A stretch of DNA of 59,907 bases from Spongiibacteraceae bacterium (GTDB lineage Bacteria > Pseudomonadota > Gammaproteobacteria > Pseudomonadales > Dasaniaceae): positions 1-59,907 of the forward strand of contig JANQLG010000046.1 of assembly GCA_028280715.1 (NCBI GenBank), given 5' to 3'. The position numbers were made by a program, and so were the translations under genes. The notes under the pieces were generated by a model. That model did no database searches, had not been told where the DNA came from, and saw nothing but the letters and a program-made list of their open reading frames with translations. Of this stretch, positions 43,280-53,200 are shown one piece after another; the stretch's first letter is position 1; every line of letters begins with the position of its first letter.

Positions 43280-44209
43280 ATGAATCATGATCCATCAATT
43301 ATACAAAGCGCTGCAGACTATCTAGAACAATCAGATAAAGTAAAAGACCGTTTTGAGCGTTTAAAGCAGCGCCCCGTCACACTTGAAGTTAAGAATCTTT
43401 ACAAAGTATTTGAAACACCAAAAGGCAACATCACTGCACTCAAAGATATAAATTTTAAAGCCTACCGACGCGAATTTGTCTGCGTAATCGGCCCTTCCGG
43501 CTGTGGCAAATCAACCCTGGTAAGAATTCTTGCAGGTCTGGATTCTGCCACTAGTGGTTCTATGTTATTAAATGGCGAAGAAGTCAGCGGCCCATGTCCC
43601 GATCGCGGCATGGTTTTTCAGGGTTACACTCTTTTTCCCTGGCTAAGCGTAAAGCGTAATGTCATGTTCGGTTTACTTGAGTCTGGACACAGTCGTAGTA
43701 ACGCAGAAGAACAGGCAATGCAATGGATCGAACTGGTAGGTTTATCCAAATTCGCCGATAGCTACCCACATCAATTATCAGGTGGCATGAAGCAACGTGT
43801 AGCCATTGCCAGAGCATTAGCCAATCAACCAAAAATTCTATTTATGGATGAACCCTTTGGTGCATTAGATCCTCAAACTCGAACTAAGATGCAATCTCAC
43901 CTAATGGAAATTTGGCGCAATATAAACATTACTATTGTGTTTATTACCCACGACTTAGATGAAGCCATCTATTTAGCCGATCGTATTTTAGTACTCAAGG
44001 CCCACCCAGGTGAAGTAGAGGAAGTTATTGAGGTACCCGTATCTCAACCACGCGACCCATCTCAATTTTTATCTAAAGAATTTTTGGCGACAAAACGCAG
44101 ACTGGAAGAGCTCATTCATCCTGCTGAAGAAGCTGAAGATACAAACTCAGACAAATTAAATATGGTACGTATGGTTCATGTCGATGATGACGTGCCCAGC
44201 GTATTGTAA
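43280..44209 (+). CDS. ABC transporter ATPase (NitT/TauT type)
   Basis: A 309-residue ATPase. Walker A is GPSGCGKST (71-79), the Q-loop is in [13 protein letters not shown], the signature is LSGGMKQR, Walker B is [12 protein letters not shown] and the switch His is in [11 protein letters not shown]. There is an N-terminal extension of about 32 residues before the domain. It starts 4 bases after the permease stop, so the two are translationally coupled. It powers the presumed guanidine importer of this island. Confidence 0.94.
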   Translation: MNHDPSIIQSAADYLEQSDKVKDRFERLKQRPVTLEVKNLYKVFETPKGNITALKDINFKAYRREFVCVIGPSGCGKSTLVRILAGLDSATSGSMLLNGEEVSGPCPDRGMVFQGYTLFPWLSVKRNVMFGLLESGHSRSNAEEQAMQWIELVGLSKFADSYPHQLSGGMKQRVAIARALANQPKILFMDEPFGALDPQTRTKMQSHLMEIWRNINITIVFITHDLDEAIYLADRILVLKAHPGEVEEVIEVPVSQPRDPSQFLSKEFLATKRRLEELIHPAEEAEDTNSDKLNMVRMVHVDDDVPSVL

Positions 44210-44236
44210 GAAAACTTTACTAATACGGTAGCAATC

Positions 44237-45007
44237 ATGAACGATTGGCACTATTTAACATGGCAAGAAATCCAGCAAAAGGTGGAATCAGGATTAACTT
44301 CTGCATTACTACCTGTTGGTGCCACAGAACAACACGGGCCACATTTGGGTTGCGGCGTTGATACCAGTATTGCTGAAAAAACTTGCCATGCAGTAGCTTC
44401 AAATACCGAAACTGTCTTATTACCTACGCTACCGTACGGTTGCTCAATCGGCCATTCGAAACGTTGGCCAGGAACACTAGCTTTACAACCTAAAACACTG
44501 ATTGACGTTGTTACAGAAATCGGTGATTGGGTTTACTCAGCTGGCATTAGAAAGATTTTTATTATTAATAGTCATGTAACAAACTTTGCACCGCTTCGCT
44601 GTGCATTGGAGATGTTACGCGCAAAATATGACGACATCATGATTGCATTAATAAACACACCAGAAATTAGTCCACGTGTCAGGAAATCCCATTTCTCTGA
44701 CGCAGAAGATTGGCATGCTAACGATGCCGAAACTTCATTAATGTTAGCGATCGATTTCAACATGGTAAGACCGGATAAATGCAGTTCCTCCGATGACGAA
44801 GACCGTACAACAAACAAAGTATTCGCCCACCCTGTTAATCGAACAAGTAGCAATGGCGTTACAGGAAGCCCTAGTCTGGCGACAAAGGCAAAAGGAGATT
44901 CCCTATTTGAAAATATGGTAGAGGATCTAACTCAACTTATTAATAGCGGGATTGAAGAGACCCCTCCATTAACAGCATCTTATTTTGAATCAGTTTTGGA
45001 GCCATAA
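44237..45007 (+). CDS. Creatininase family metal-dependent amidohydrolase
   Basis: A 256-residue creatininase-fold protein. Metal ligands of the family are visible: Glu31 and His33 in [11 protein letters not shown], Asp42 in GVDTS, and His160 and Glu165 in [15 protein letters not shown] (111-116) replaces the usual NGHGGN. Creatininases open the ring of creatinine, and other members hydrolyse related amides. Placed between a transporter ATPase and a glutamine-synthetase-like gene in a guanidine island, it may act on a cyclic or acylated guanidino compound. True creatininase activity is not shown by the sequence. Confidence 0.88.
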   Translation: MNDWHYLTWQEIQQKVESGLTSALLPVGATEQHGPHLGCGVDTSIAEKTCHAVASNTETVLLPTLPYGCSIGHSKRWPGTLALQPKTLIDVVTEIGDWVYSAGIRKIFIINSHVTNFAPLRCALEMLRAKYDDIMIALINTPEISPRVRKSHFSDAEDWHANDAETSLMLAIDFNMVRPDKCSSSDDEDRTTNKVFAHPVNRTSSNGVTGSPSLATKAKGDSLFENMVEDLTQLINSGIEETPPLTASYFESVLEP

Positions 45008-45012
45008 CTGAA

Positions 45013-46374
45013 ATGAAATCTCACGAAGAAATACAAATCATACAAGCTGAACTGGCAGAAAAAGGCGTTAAATATTGCATGGGAGCCTATGTCGATATCC
45101 ACGGCGTCCCAAAAGGAAAAGTCGTACCACTTTCCCATCTGCAACATATGGCTGAAGGCTCTGAATTATATACAGGATATGCATTAGACGGATTAGGTCA
45201 AGCACCCAATGATGACGAAATCGCTTCCGTTCCAGATTTAGATCATATTATTCAATTACCCTGGCAACCAGAAGTCGCCTGGATGCCTGCAGATAATAGT
45301 TTTAAAGGTAAACCCTATTCTCTTAATACCCGCGTAGCGCTAAAACAACAAATCGAAAAAGCCAATGAAATGGGTTTTGGTTTCAATCTCGGAATAGAAG
45401 CTGAATTATTTGTGCTTAAAAAAAATGAAGATGGCAGCCTTTCGATTCCTAATGAAGACGACAAGCTCACCAAACCCTGTTATGACATTCGAGGTTTTCT
45501 CCACCAATTCGAATGGCTAGATAAAATGGCCACTGCTATTGACGATCTGGGATGGGACCTATACTCATTTGACCACGAAGATGCAAATGGTCAGTATGAA
45601 TTTGACTTTATGTACGCTGACGCCGTTACCACCTGCGATCGATTTACCTTTATCCGCTTAATGGCTAAAGAATTTGCCCGGCAGGAAAATCTATTAGCCA
45701 CTTTCATGCCTAAACCATTTGCTGACAAAACAGGTAACGGTGCGCATTTCAACATGTCACTTTGTGATCTCAGCACAGGAGAAAACTTATTTAAATGTTC
45801 TCCAGATGAAGACCCCAATGGCTTAGGCATCACGCCACTAGGCTACAATTTTATTGGTGGAATTATTAAACATGGGCGCGCACTATGCGCAGCTTTCGCT
45901 CCAACAGTTAACAGTTATAAACGGTTGGTAAGACAAGGAGATATGCCTTATTTTACCTGGGCCCCAGTTTTTAACTCCTTTGGCTCTAATAACCGAACCA
46001 ACTCAATTCGAGTACCGATGAACGGCGGGCGTTGCGAATCACGTAACGCAGATGGTGCAGTAAATCCTTATCTTGCTGCCACCTTAGCGTTGGCAGCTGG
46101 ACTTGAGGGTATCCGCGAAGAGATTGATCCTGGCAAGCCACAGGAGGATAATCTTTATGAACTTACAGAACAGCAACGGGCTGATCGTGGCATAGAGTTT
46201 TTACCTAAAAATCTGGATGAGGCTGTAGCGGCTTTTGCAGCAGACCCTCTTATCGAACAAACACTTGGAGAGGAATTAAAGCAAGAATTTATTAAGTATA
46301 AACAGCAAGAATGGAATAGCTATCACCAGTCAATTTCAGCCTGGGAAATCGAACGCTATTCCCATTTATTTTAA
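45013..46374 (+). CDS. Glutamine synthetase family ligase (type III/GlnT-like)
   Basis: A 453-residue glutamine-synthetase family protein. It has the GS beta-grasp N-terminus ([21 protein letters not shown]), the catalytic-domain [40 protein letters not shown] and the [32 protein letters not shown] run (in parts). It resembles GlnT/type III enzymes and gamma-glutamylamine ligases more than housekeeping GlnA, which has an adenylylation loop not seen here. The gene starts 5 bases after the creatininase stop. It may glutamylate ammonia or an amine set free by the pathway. Confidence 0.88.
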   Translation: MKSHEEIQIIQAELAEKGVKYCMGAYVDIHGVPKGKVVPLSHLQHMAEGSELYTGYALDGLGQAPNDDEIASVPDLDHIIQLPWQPEVAWMPADNSFKGKPYSLNTRVALKQQIEKANEMGFGFNLGIEAELFVLKKNEDGSLSIPNEDDKLTKPCYDIRGFLHQFEWLDKMATAIDDLGWDLYSFDHEDANGQYEFDFMYADAVTTCDRFTFIRLMAKEFARQENLLATFMPKPFADKTGNGAHFNMSLCDLSTGENLFKCSPDEDPNGLGITPLGYNFIGGIIKHGRALCAAFAPTVNSYKRLVRQGDMPYFTWAPVFNSFGSNNRTNSIRVPMNGGRCESRNADGAVNPYLAATLALAAGLEGIREEIDPGKPQEDNLYELTEQQRADRGIEFLPKNLDEAVAAFAADPLIEQTLGEELKQEFIKYKQQEWNSYHQSISAWEIERYSHLF

Positions 46375-46408
46375 TCAAATGTTAAGCAGTAATAATTTTG
46401 TATAACCC

Positions 46409-46466
46409 CCAATGGGACGACCCGTTGGTTGCTCATCAGAGTGTATATTTAAGCAGGACGACCTGC
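46409..46466 (+). promoter_or_regulatory. Guanidine-II (mini-ykkC) riboswitch 1
   Basis: Two hairpins with the diagnostic ACGA tetraloop. Hairpin 1: CCAATGGG-ACGA-CCCGTTGG (46409-46428, one U-G pair). Hairpin 2: GCAGG-ACGA-CCTGC (46453-46466). A 24-base linker separates them. The ribosome site CGGA (46467-46470) follows hairpin 2 directly, 8 bases before the ATG at 46479. The layout fits translational control by guanidine binding to the ACGR loops. It lies in the 104-base gap after the glutamine-synthetase-like gene. Confidence 0.93.
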
Positions 46467-46478
46467 CGGAATATCGAC

Positions 46479-47453
46479 ATGAAATTTTATCGGTACAGTG
46501 ACGGCAAGTTACCTAACTCGGTACTTTTCATTTATCTAACTTTGGGAACAGGGTTTGCTCTAACCGGCTTACAACACAACGCCATTATCTATGTACTATC
46601 TGTGTTATTACTAGCACATTGTATGATTATCTCGGCGTACCTCATCCATGAATGTATTCACAATACCATTTTTTCAAACAACAAATGGCACACTACTCTC
46701 GCTAGCACATTAGCCTGGCTGTTAGGGTTTGGCTATTTACCGTATACCATTTTAAAGGACAAGCATCTTCGCCATCATGTTGAGAACACTGATGTACAAC
46801 TATTAAATTACCGTGATTATCTCGAGCAATATCCCTTGCTGAAAAATCTAGTAGTATCGCTTGAATTTATTCACTTTCCAGCAGTTGAGGTATTGACGCA
46901 CGCACTGGCAATTCTATCTCCATTTATCGTGGAGAGTCGTAAAAAATACAGGCAACGCGTTATCCTGGTATTTATATCAAGATGTTTTTTTATGGCCTTT
47001 TTAGTCTCTATTGGCTGGCAAGTGCTTATTGGCTGGTGGGTTGCCATTTTTTTGTGTATGACCCTATTGGGATTTATGGACGCATTCCAGCATAGCTATG
47101 ACATTCATTTCACACTCGACAAACCAAAACAAAAAGCAACAACAACAAATAGAAGCTATGAAGACAGCAACACTTATTCCAATTTGCTAAGCCGGCACTT
47201 TGATTGGTTAAACTTGTTAGTACTTAACTTCTGTTACCACAATGCACATCATTTAAAATCAGGAGAACCCTGGCATCGTTTACCAGCCCTTCATAAAAAA
47301 CACTATGGAGAAAATAGCGACCAACTAGTACCTCTTACCGTACAAATAAAAAACTTTCATACCAATAGAATCCTACGAGTGCAACGGCTCCAAGAGCATG
47401 CAAATTCCAAAGATATTGGTGCCGTCGGCGTCTCATTTTTAGCAGGAATCTAA
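46479..47453 (+). CDS. Membrane di-iron fatty acid desaturase/hydroxylase family protein
   Basis: A 324-residue protein. It starts at the ATG 46479 because the longer frame from 46398 would be read through the riboswitch. Three histidine boxes of the di-iron desaturase family are present: HECIH (57-61), HLRHH (96-100) and HNAHH (254-258), with four or so membrane helices between. Members desaturate acyl chains or hydroxylate small molecules. Because a guanidine-II riboswitch controls it, a lipid role is unlikely; hydroxylation of an N-alkylated guanidine is my inference. A TIM-barrel gene follows after 4 bases. Confidence 0.88.
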   Translation: MKFYRYSDGKLPNSVLFIYLTLGTGFALTGLQHNAIIYVLSVLLLAHCMIISAYLIHECIHNTIFSNNKWHTTLASTLAWLLGFGYLPYTILKDKHLRHHVENTDVQLLNYRDYLEQYPLLKNLVVSLEFIHFPAVEVLTHALAILSPFIVESRKKYRQRVILVFISRCFFMAFLVSIGWQVLIGWWVAIFLCMTLLGFMDAFQHSYDIHFTLDKPKQKATTTNRSYEDSNTYSNLLSRHFDWLNLLVLNFCYHNAHHLKSGEPWHRLPALHKKHYGENSDQLVPLTVQIKNFHTNRILRVQRLQEHANSKDIGAVGVSFLAGI

Positions 47454-47457
47454 CCAG

Positions 47458-48318
47458 ATGAAATTACAATGCTATAAATCAATGTGGGGACTGTCTGGCG
47501 ATTTGGATCACATTGTAAAAACAGCAAAAGAACAAGGCTATGAGGGGATTGAAGGGCCAATTCCTGAGACTGTTTCTCAACGGCAATATTTATCTCAGCT
47601 ATTAAAAGATTATGATCTATTTTATATCGCTGAAATTGCCACCACAGAAACTTATGTTCCGGATCGCAGTATTTCCTTAAAGGGACATATTGAATACTTA
47701 AAAGAAAAATTAGACCACCTAACTCCACTTAACCCTCAATTTATTACCTGTTTGGGAGGGTGTGATGCCTGGTCTACCATGCAGTCTGTTGATTTTTTCT
47801 CGCACGCCATTGGATTGGCGGATGATCATGACTTAATCATTAGCTTCGAAACGCATCGCGGTAGAAGTTTATTTAATCCATGGAAAACATTATCCATCGT
47901 CAACCATATTCCAAGCATAAAACTTACCTTTGACCTAAGCCATTGGGACGTAGTCTGCGAAGGATTGCAGACTACTGAAGAAGAAATTATTCAAAAATTA
48001 GCCAGCAACACGCATCATATTCATGGACGCGTAGGCTATGATCAAGGTCCGCAAGTCTCTGATCCCAGAATAGGCATATATCAACAAGAACTTGAACGCT
48101 ATGCCACATGGTGGCAATGGCTATGGCATGCACAACGTCAGCAAGATTATAAAGTAGTAACAATGACACCAGAATTTGGAGTGGACGGCTATCAATACCG
48201 CAGCTGCGACGGCAATAAAACATTAGTCGATCTCGACGAGATTAACCTGTACATGGCCAATTATTGTCGACAACTTGAGACCTTCAAACTATCCAAGCAA
48301 AGCAAATATGCAATATAA
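47458..48318 (+). CDS. Xylose-isomerase-like TIM-barrel protein
   Basis: A 286-residue AP-endonuclease-2/xylose-isomerase-like TIM-barrel protein (sugar phosphate isomerase/epimerase family). Probable metal ligands are Glu131 (IISFETHRGR), Asp159 and His162 (FDLSHW), a His in HIHGRV and the Glu of MTPEFG. Family members isomerise or epimerise hydroxy-carbonyl compounds, often with a divalent metal. The start (4 bases after the desaturase stop) shows close coupling. Acting after the di-iron enzyme, it could process the aldehyde or carbonyl product; this is a hypothesis. Confidence 0.82.
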   Translation: MKLQCYKSMWGLSGDLDHIVKTAKEQGYEGIEGPIPETVSQRQYLSQLLKDYDLFYIAEIATTETYVPDRSISLKGHIEYLKEKLDHLTPLNPQFITCLGGCDAWSTMQSVDFFSHAIGLADDHDLIISFETHRGRSLFNPWKTLSIVNHIPSIKLTFDLSHWDVVCEGLQTTEEEIIQKLASNTHHIHGRVGYDQGPQVSDPRIGIYQQELERYATWWQWLWHAQRQQDYKVVTMTPEFGVDGYQYRSCDGNKTLVDLDEINLYMANYCRQLETFKLSKQSKYAI

Positions 48319-48341
48319 ATTAATAGGAAATGTAAAAAATT

Positions 48342-48794
48342 ATGGACAGTAATAAAGACAAGTTAACACGAATTAGTGTGTCACTACCTGAAACACTACT
48401 CAGTCAATTTGATCATATGGTTTCTGAAAGAGAATATGAGAGTCGTTCACAAGCAATTTCTGATCTGCTAAATCAAAAACTCAATGAGCACCGTGAAGAA
48501 ATCGGTGAAGAAGTTATGGCAGGTACAATTAATATTGTCTTTGATCACTCTGTTCCTAATTTACAAAAGAAGCTAGCGGATATTCAGCATAACTATATTG
48601 ACGAGGTCATCTCGAGCTTGAATGTAGGTTTGGAAAACGCGAAAACCATGTCTGTTTTTTTAGTACAAGGACCAGGAAAACGACTAAACATGATCGCTAA
48701 TGAAATGATATCGAACCGCGGTGTAATTACAGGCAAGTTACTTTTATCTACCGCCATCATTCCTCAGGTACACCCATTACCTATAAAAAAATAA
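48342..48794 (+). CDS. NikR-like transcription regulator lacking the nickel site
   Basis: A 150-residue regulator with a ribbon-helix-helix N-terminal domain (TRISVSLPETLLSQFDHMVSER) and an ACT-like NikR C-terminal domain (from about 60; GTINIVFDHS). Aligned by eye to E. coli NikR, the first nickel ligand is kept (His83 for His76) but the other three are lost (Asn94, Gly96 and Thr102 for His87, His89 and Cys95). It therefore probably does not bind nickel in the usual way. A 28-bp operator with NikR half-sites and spacing at 41218-41245 is its likely target. AGGAAAT lies before the ATG. Confidence 0.87.
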   Translation: MDSNKDKLTRISVSLPETLLSQFDHMVSEREYESRSQAISDLLNQKLNEHREEIGEEVMAGTINIVFDHSVPNLQKKLADIQHNYIDEVISSLNVGLENAKTMSVFLVQGPGKRLNMIANEMISNRGVITGKLLLSTAIIPQVHPLPIKK

Positions 48795-48808
48795 CTGGAA
48801 TACATACT

Positions 48809-49522
48809 ATGAAAATTGATCAGTACTCTACAAGAATTAAAGGAGCCGGCCATTGGTCCCTAGTAGTTCGAAGAGGCATACAGATGAAGATTACCGACCC
48901 TCGTGGTGGCGCTAATGTCGGTATGCTTTTTTATAACCCCACATTACTGACTGAACAGTACAATGCTCCTGACACTTTAAAATGCCAACACACCTTTAAG
49001 CTTACTAAAGGAAATTGTTTGTACTCTGATATGGGGCGTATATTCTGCTCAATTATCGATGATACTTTTGGCTGGCATGAGTCCGTTTGCGGCAACAGCC
49101 ATGCCTCGCATATCCAAGAGCGTTGGGGAAACCGCGACTACCAGCAAGATGGTAATGCCTGGATGCAAAATGGCTTTGATAGTTTTTTGGTTGAATTGGC
49201 CAAATACAATTTAACCGCACGTGACATGCCAGCCAATGTTAATTGGTTCAGCAAAGTTTCAGCAAAAGAAAATGGTGATCTTACCTTAAGCGACCGTTCG
49301 CAAGCAGGTGACTCAATAACGTTACGTTTTGAAATGGATACATTAGTGATCCTGCATACCTGCCCACACCCATTAAATAATGATGAAGCCTATCCATTAA
49401 CACCAGTAGAGATTGAATTATCTCCCGCTGAGCCAGTTACAGATGATGACTACTGCATGAATTTTCGGCCAGAGAATCAGCGAGGCTTTAAAAACAATGC
49501 TCTCTATCACTTAGGTCTATAA
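48809..49522 (+). CDS. DUF1989 protein, urea carboxylase-associated protein 1 (carboxyguanidine deiminase subunit)
   Basis: A 237-residue DUF1989 protein, of the type called urea carboxylase-associated protein 1. It has the family strand [23 protein letters not shown], the CGNSHASH segment with Cys and His residues likely to bind metal, and [16 protein letters not shown]. In guanidine catabolism the DUF1989 pair forms carboxyguanidine deiminase (CgdAB), which turns carboxyguanidine into allophanate. I am unsure which letter belongs to which subunit. It is 14 bases after the NikR-like gene and 16 before its partner. Confidence 0.88.
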   Translation: MKIDQYSTRIKGAGHWSLVVRRGIQMKITDPRGGANVGMLFYNPTLLTEQYNAPDTLKCQHTFKLTKGNCLYSDMGRIFCSIIDDTFGWHESVCGNSHASHIQERWGNRDYQQDGNAWMQNGFDSFLVELAKYNLTARDMPANVNWFSKVSAKENGDLTLSDRSQAGDSITLRFEMDTLVILHTCPHPLNNDEAYPLTPVEIELSPAEPVTDDDYCMNFRPENQRGFKNNALYHLGL

Positions 49523-49538
49523 CTGGAGTTCCCTTATC

Positions 49539-50177
49539 ATGATACAAGAAAGCGCTTTACAAAAAAGCACCGCATCTTTTAGTCAACAAATAGGCGCAGG
49601 TGACTACTTTATTAAAATCATCAACAAAGGCCAGACCATGAGAATCCTGGACCTGGAAGGCAATCAGGCAGCTGATACACTTTTTTACAACGCTGACAAT
49701 CCCGCTGAACGCTACAGCGCCATGGACACTATTCGTGAACAGAGTAATTTATACCTAACCACCGGTTCCATCCTAAAAACCAACGAGAACAATGATCTGC
49801 TAGAAATCGTTGCCGATACCTGTGGAAGACACGACACTGTTGGCGGTGCCTGCGCCACAGAATCGAATACCGTGCGCTACGATTTAGAAAAACGCTGTAT
49901 GCATGCATGCCGCGATAGCTGGATGTTAGCCATTCAAGAACACCCGGAATTTGGACTACAAAAGCAGGACATTACTCATAATGTTAATTTTTTTATGAAT
50001 GTACCAGTCACAGAAGAAGGTGGGCTCACCTTTGAAGACGGCATTTCTGCTCCGGGTAAATATGTTGAATTTAAAGCGCTGATGAACGTCATTGTACTGA
50101 TATCCAATTGCCCTCAACTTAACAACCCCTGCAACGGCTACAACCCAACCCCCGTTGAAATATTAATCTGGAATTAG
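49539..50177 (+). CDS. DUF1989 protein, urea carboxylase-associated protein 2 (carboxyguanidine deiminase subunit)
   Basis: A 212-residue DUF1989 protein, paralogous to the one at 48809 (shared [21 protein letters not shown]-type strand, [14 protein letters not shown]). Metal-binding candidates are in [17 protein letters not shown] and in NCPQLNNPC. With its neighbour it is expected to form the carboxyguanidine deiminase that bridges guanidine carboxylase and allophanate hydrolase. TGGAG lies 11 bases before the ATG. A second guanidine-II riboswitch begins 28 bases after the stop. Confidence 0.88.
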   Translation: MIQESALQKSTASFSQQIGAGDYFIKIINKGQTMRILDLEGNQAADTLFYNADNPAERYSAMDTIREQSNLYLTTGSILKTNENNDLLEIVADTCGRHDTVGGACATESNTVRYDLEKRCMHACRDSWMLAIQEHPEFGLQKQDITHNVNFFMNVPVTEEGGLTFEDGISAPGKYVEFKALMNVIVLISNCPQLNNPCNGYNPTPVEILIWN

Positions 50178-50204
50178 CCATAGTTTTTATTAAATGAACC
50201 ATTC

Positions 50205-50248
50205 ACAGGACGACCTGTTAATACTCAACCACATTGGGACGACCCAAT
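50205..50248 (+). promoter_or_regulatory. Guanidine-II (mini-ykkC) riboswitch 2
   Basis: Hairpin 1: ACAGG-ACGA-CCTGT (50205-50218). Hairpin 2: ATTGGG-ACGA-CCCAAT (50233-50248). They have the same ACGA loops as riboswitch 1, with a 14-base linker. The ribosome site CGGA (50256-50259) and the GTG start at 50267 follow at once. An apparent upstream TTG start at 50234 lies inside hairpin 2 and is spurious. Confidence 0.93.
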
Positions 50249-50266
50249 TTTATTTCGGACATCAAC

Positions 50267-53200
50267 GTGTTTAATAAAGTACTTATTGCCAACAGAGGCG
50301 CTATCGCAGTCAGAATTATTCGAACATTGAAAGCGCTGAACTGCTTATCCGTTTGTATTTATGCTGAAGCTGATCGCGACTCATTACATGTTTCATTGGC
50401 TGATGAGGCCATTAGTCTTGGCGAAGGCAACGCCAGCAATACCTATCTCAATCAAGACAAAATTTTTGCCATCGCCAAACAGACGGGAGCTGAAGCGATT
50501 CATCCCGGCTATGGTTTTTTAAGTGAAAATGCAGACTTTGCCTCCCGTTGTGAACAGGAAGGACTGATTTTTCTTGGTCCAAAACCCGAGCATATGCTGG
50601 CCTTTGGCTTAAAACATTCGGCTCGAGAGCTAGCCGAAAAAAGCCAGGTTCCTCTATTACCAGGAACCGAACTATTACAAGATCTAGATCAGGCAATCGA
50701 AGCTGCCGAGCATATAGGTTACCCGGTGATGCTAAAAGCCACCGCTGGCGGTGGTGGTATCGGCATGAATCGCTGTGATAATCAAGAACAAGTGGTAGCC
50801 GCCTTCGATTCAGTTAAGCGCTTGAGTGAAAATAATTTTTCTAATAGCGGCGTATTTATTGAAAAATTCATTGCCTCGGCGAGACATATTGAGGTGCAGG
50901 TATTTGGCGATGGTCAGGGTGGAGCTATTGCACTCGCTGAACGTGACTGTTCAAGTCAGCGCCGCAATCAGAAAGTCATCGAGGAAACTCCTGCGCCTAA
51001 TCTACCAGCAACTGTACGCAAACAACTAAACCAGGTAGCAAAACAATTAGCCAGCCAGTCACATTACCGTAGCGCTGGCACCATTGAATTTATCTACGAC
51101 AATACCAGCGAAAAATTCTATTTTCTTGAAGTGAATACCCGCCTGCAGGTTGAGCATGGTGTCACTGAAGAAATCTATGGCATAGATATCGTTGAGTGGA
51201 TGTTAAAACTAGGCGCAGGTGAACTTGAGCCTCTTTCGAGTCTGGAACAGGAGTTATCACCTAAAGGTCACAGTATACAAGTACGCCTGTATGCAGAGGA
51301 TGCCAATAAAAACTTCCAGCCCTCATCCGGCCTTCTTACAGAAGTTATTTTTCCTGACCAAACCAATCAACTGCGTATTGACCACTGGTTAATTAACGGC
51401 TTGGAGATTTCGCCGTTTTTTGACCCCATGTTGGCTAAAGTCATCTGCACCGCTGACTCACGACAACAAGCACTACAGCTATTATCTGATACGCTTTCAG
51501 ACACTTCACTTTATGGTATTGAAACAAATCTGGATTATGTACAAGAGGTATTGAAACTAACAGAATTTATTGACGGCGAAATCACCACTCGCTTCCTCAA
51601 TGAATTTTTTTATCAGCCGCAGACTGTAGAAATTCTCAGCTCAGGCACACAAACCACGATACAGGATTATCCCGGCCGTAGCGGTTACTGGCATGTTGGT
51701 ATCCCGCCCAGCGGTCCCTTTGATAGTTTTTCTTTTCGTCTTGGCAATCAGTTACTGAACAACCCTGAACAAGCAGCCGGTATTGAAATTACACTACAGG
51801 GACCGTTACTGCACTTTAATAGCAATACACAATTTGCACTGACCGGCGCACAAACAGATGCGAAAATTATTCATCTAGATGGCACGGAAACAGCGGTATC
51901 CTTTTGGCAAACCCATAGTATTAAAGCAGGCGAACGACTTCATACAGGAAAAGTGCTAGACCATGGTTGTCGCGCTTATTTATTAATTGCAGGCGGGATT
52001 CAATGCCCGGATTATCTTGAGTCAAAATCTACTTTTACTCTCGGTCAATTCGGTGGTCACGGCGGCAGAGCCTTACGTACTGGTGATGTGTTACATATCC
52101 CGTCATGCGACAACAATATTGCCAATAGCTTAGCTCAGCTGCTGCAACCTACGATTGACGGCCAATGGCAATTGCGCGTTATTTATGGGCCACATGGCGC
52201 ACCTGACTTTTTCACTGACGAAGATATTGCCACATTCTTTTCCCACGATTGGGAAGTGCATTACAACTCAAGCAGAACCGGTATACGCCTAATTGGCCCC
52301 AAACCTCAATGGGCACGCAGTGATGGCGGTGAAGCCGGCATGCACCCCAGTAATATTCACGACAACGCCTACGCCTTTGGCACAGTAGATTTTACCGGTG
52401 ACATGCCGGTGATCCTGGGGCCAGATGGCCCCTCTCTAGGTGGATTTGTTTGCCCCGCTACCGTCATCACTGCCGACTTATGGAAACTCGGTCAACTGAA
52501 AGCTGGCGATAAAATTCGTTTCGTTCCAGTAGACATTGACGATGCAAACAAACTAGAGCAGCAGCAATTAATTCGCATTCAACACTACCAAGACGACAAC
52601 GATGACTATCAAACCACAGCAATAAATGTTGCTAAGCAAAGCTGTATTCTAAAAACAATCCCGGCCAAGAAAACTGCATCGACCCTGTTACCCGAAGTCG
52701 TCTATAGAGCACAGGGTGATCACTTTTTATTGGTAGAGTATGGCGATCTGCAACTGGATATCACTTTGCGTTTTAGAGTACACGCGTTGATGTTATGGCT
52801 GCAGCGAAATCCATTGCCAGGCATGCAAGAATTAACACCCGGCGTTCGCTCCTTACAGATTCACTATGATAGTCAGCAACTTCCCCTGAAAATTTTGCTG
52901 GATCATCTAGCCAAAGCTGAAGATCAACTCGATCAGGATGAAAACCCTGAAGTGCCGGCTCGTATCGTGCATATTCCATTATCCTGGGATGACGAAGCCT
53001 GCCGTGAGGCAATAGCCAAATACATCCAGTCGGTTCGCAAAGATGCTCCCTGGTGCCCCAGTAATATTGAATTCATTCGCCGTATCAATGGTCTTGATTC
53101 CATTGAGCAGGTGAAAGAGATTGTATTTAACGCCAGCTACTTGGTTCTTGGTCTAGGCGATGTTTATCTGGGTGCTCCTGTCGCTACTCCCATTGACCCA

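Noticed and set aside
45013-46374. Housekeeping glutamine synthetase GlnA
   Set aside because: No adenylylation loop, resemblance to type III/GlnT-like ligases, and location inside a catabolic operon.
46398-46478. Longer N-terminus of the desaturase
   Set aside because: The extra 27 codons are the riboswitch hairpins; ATG 46479 has a ribosome site and gives the normal family length.
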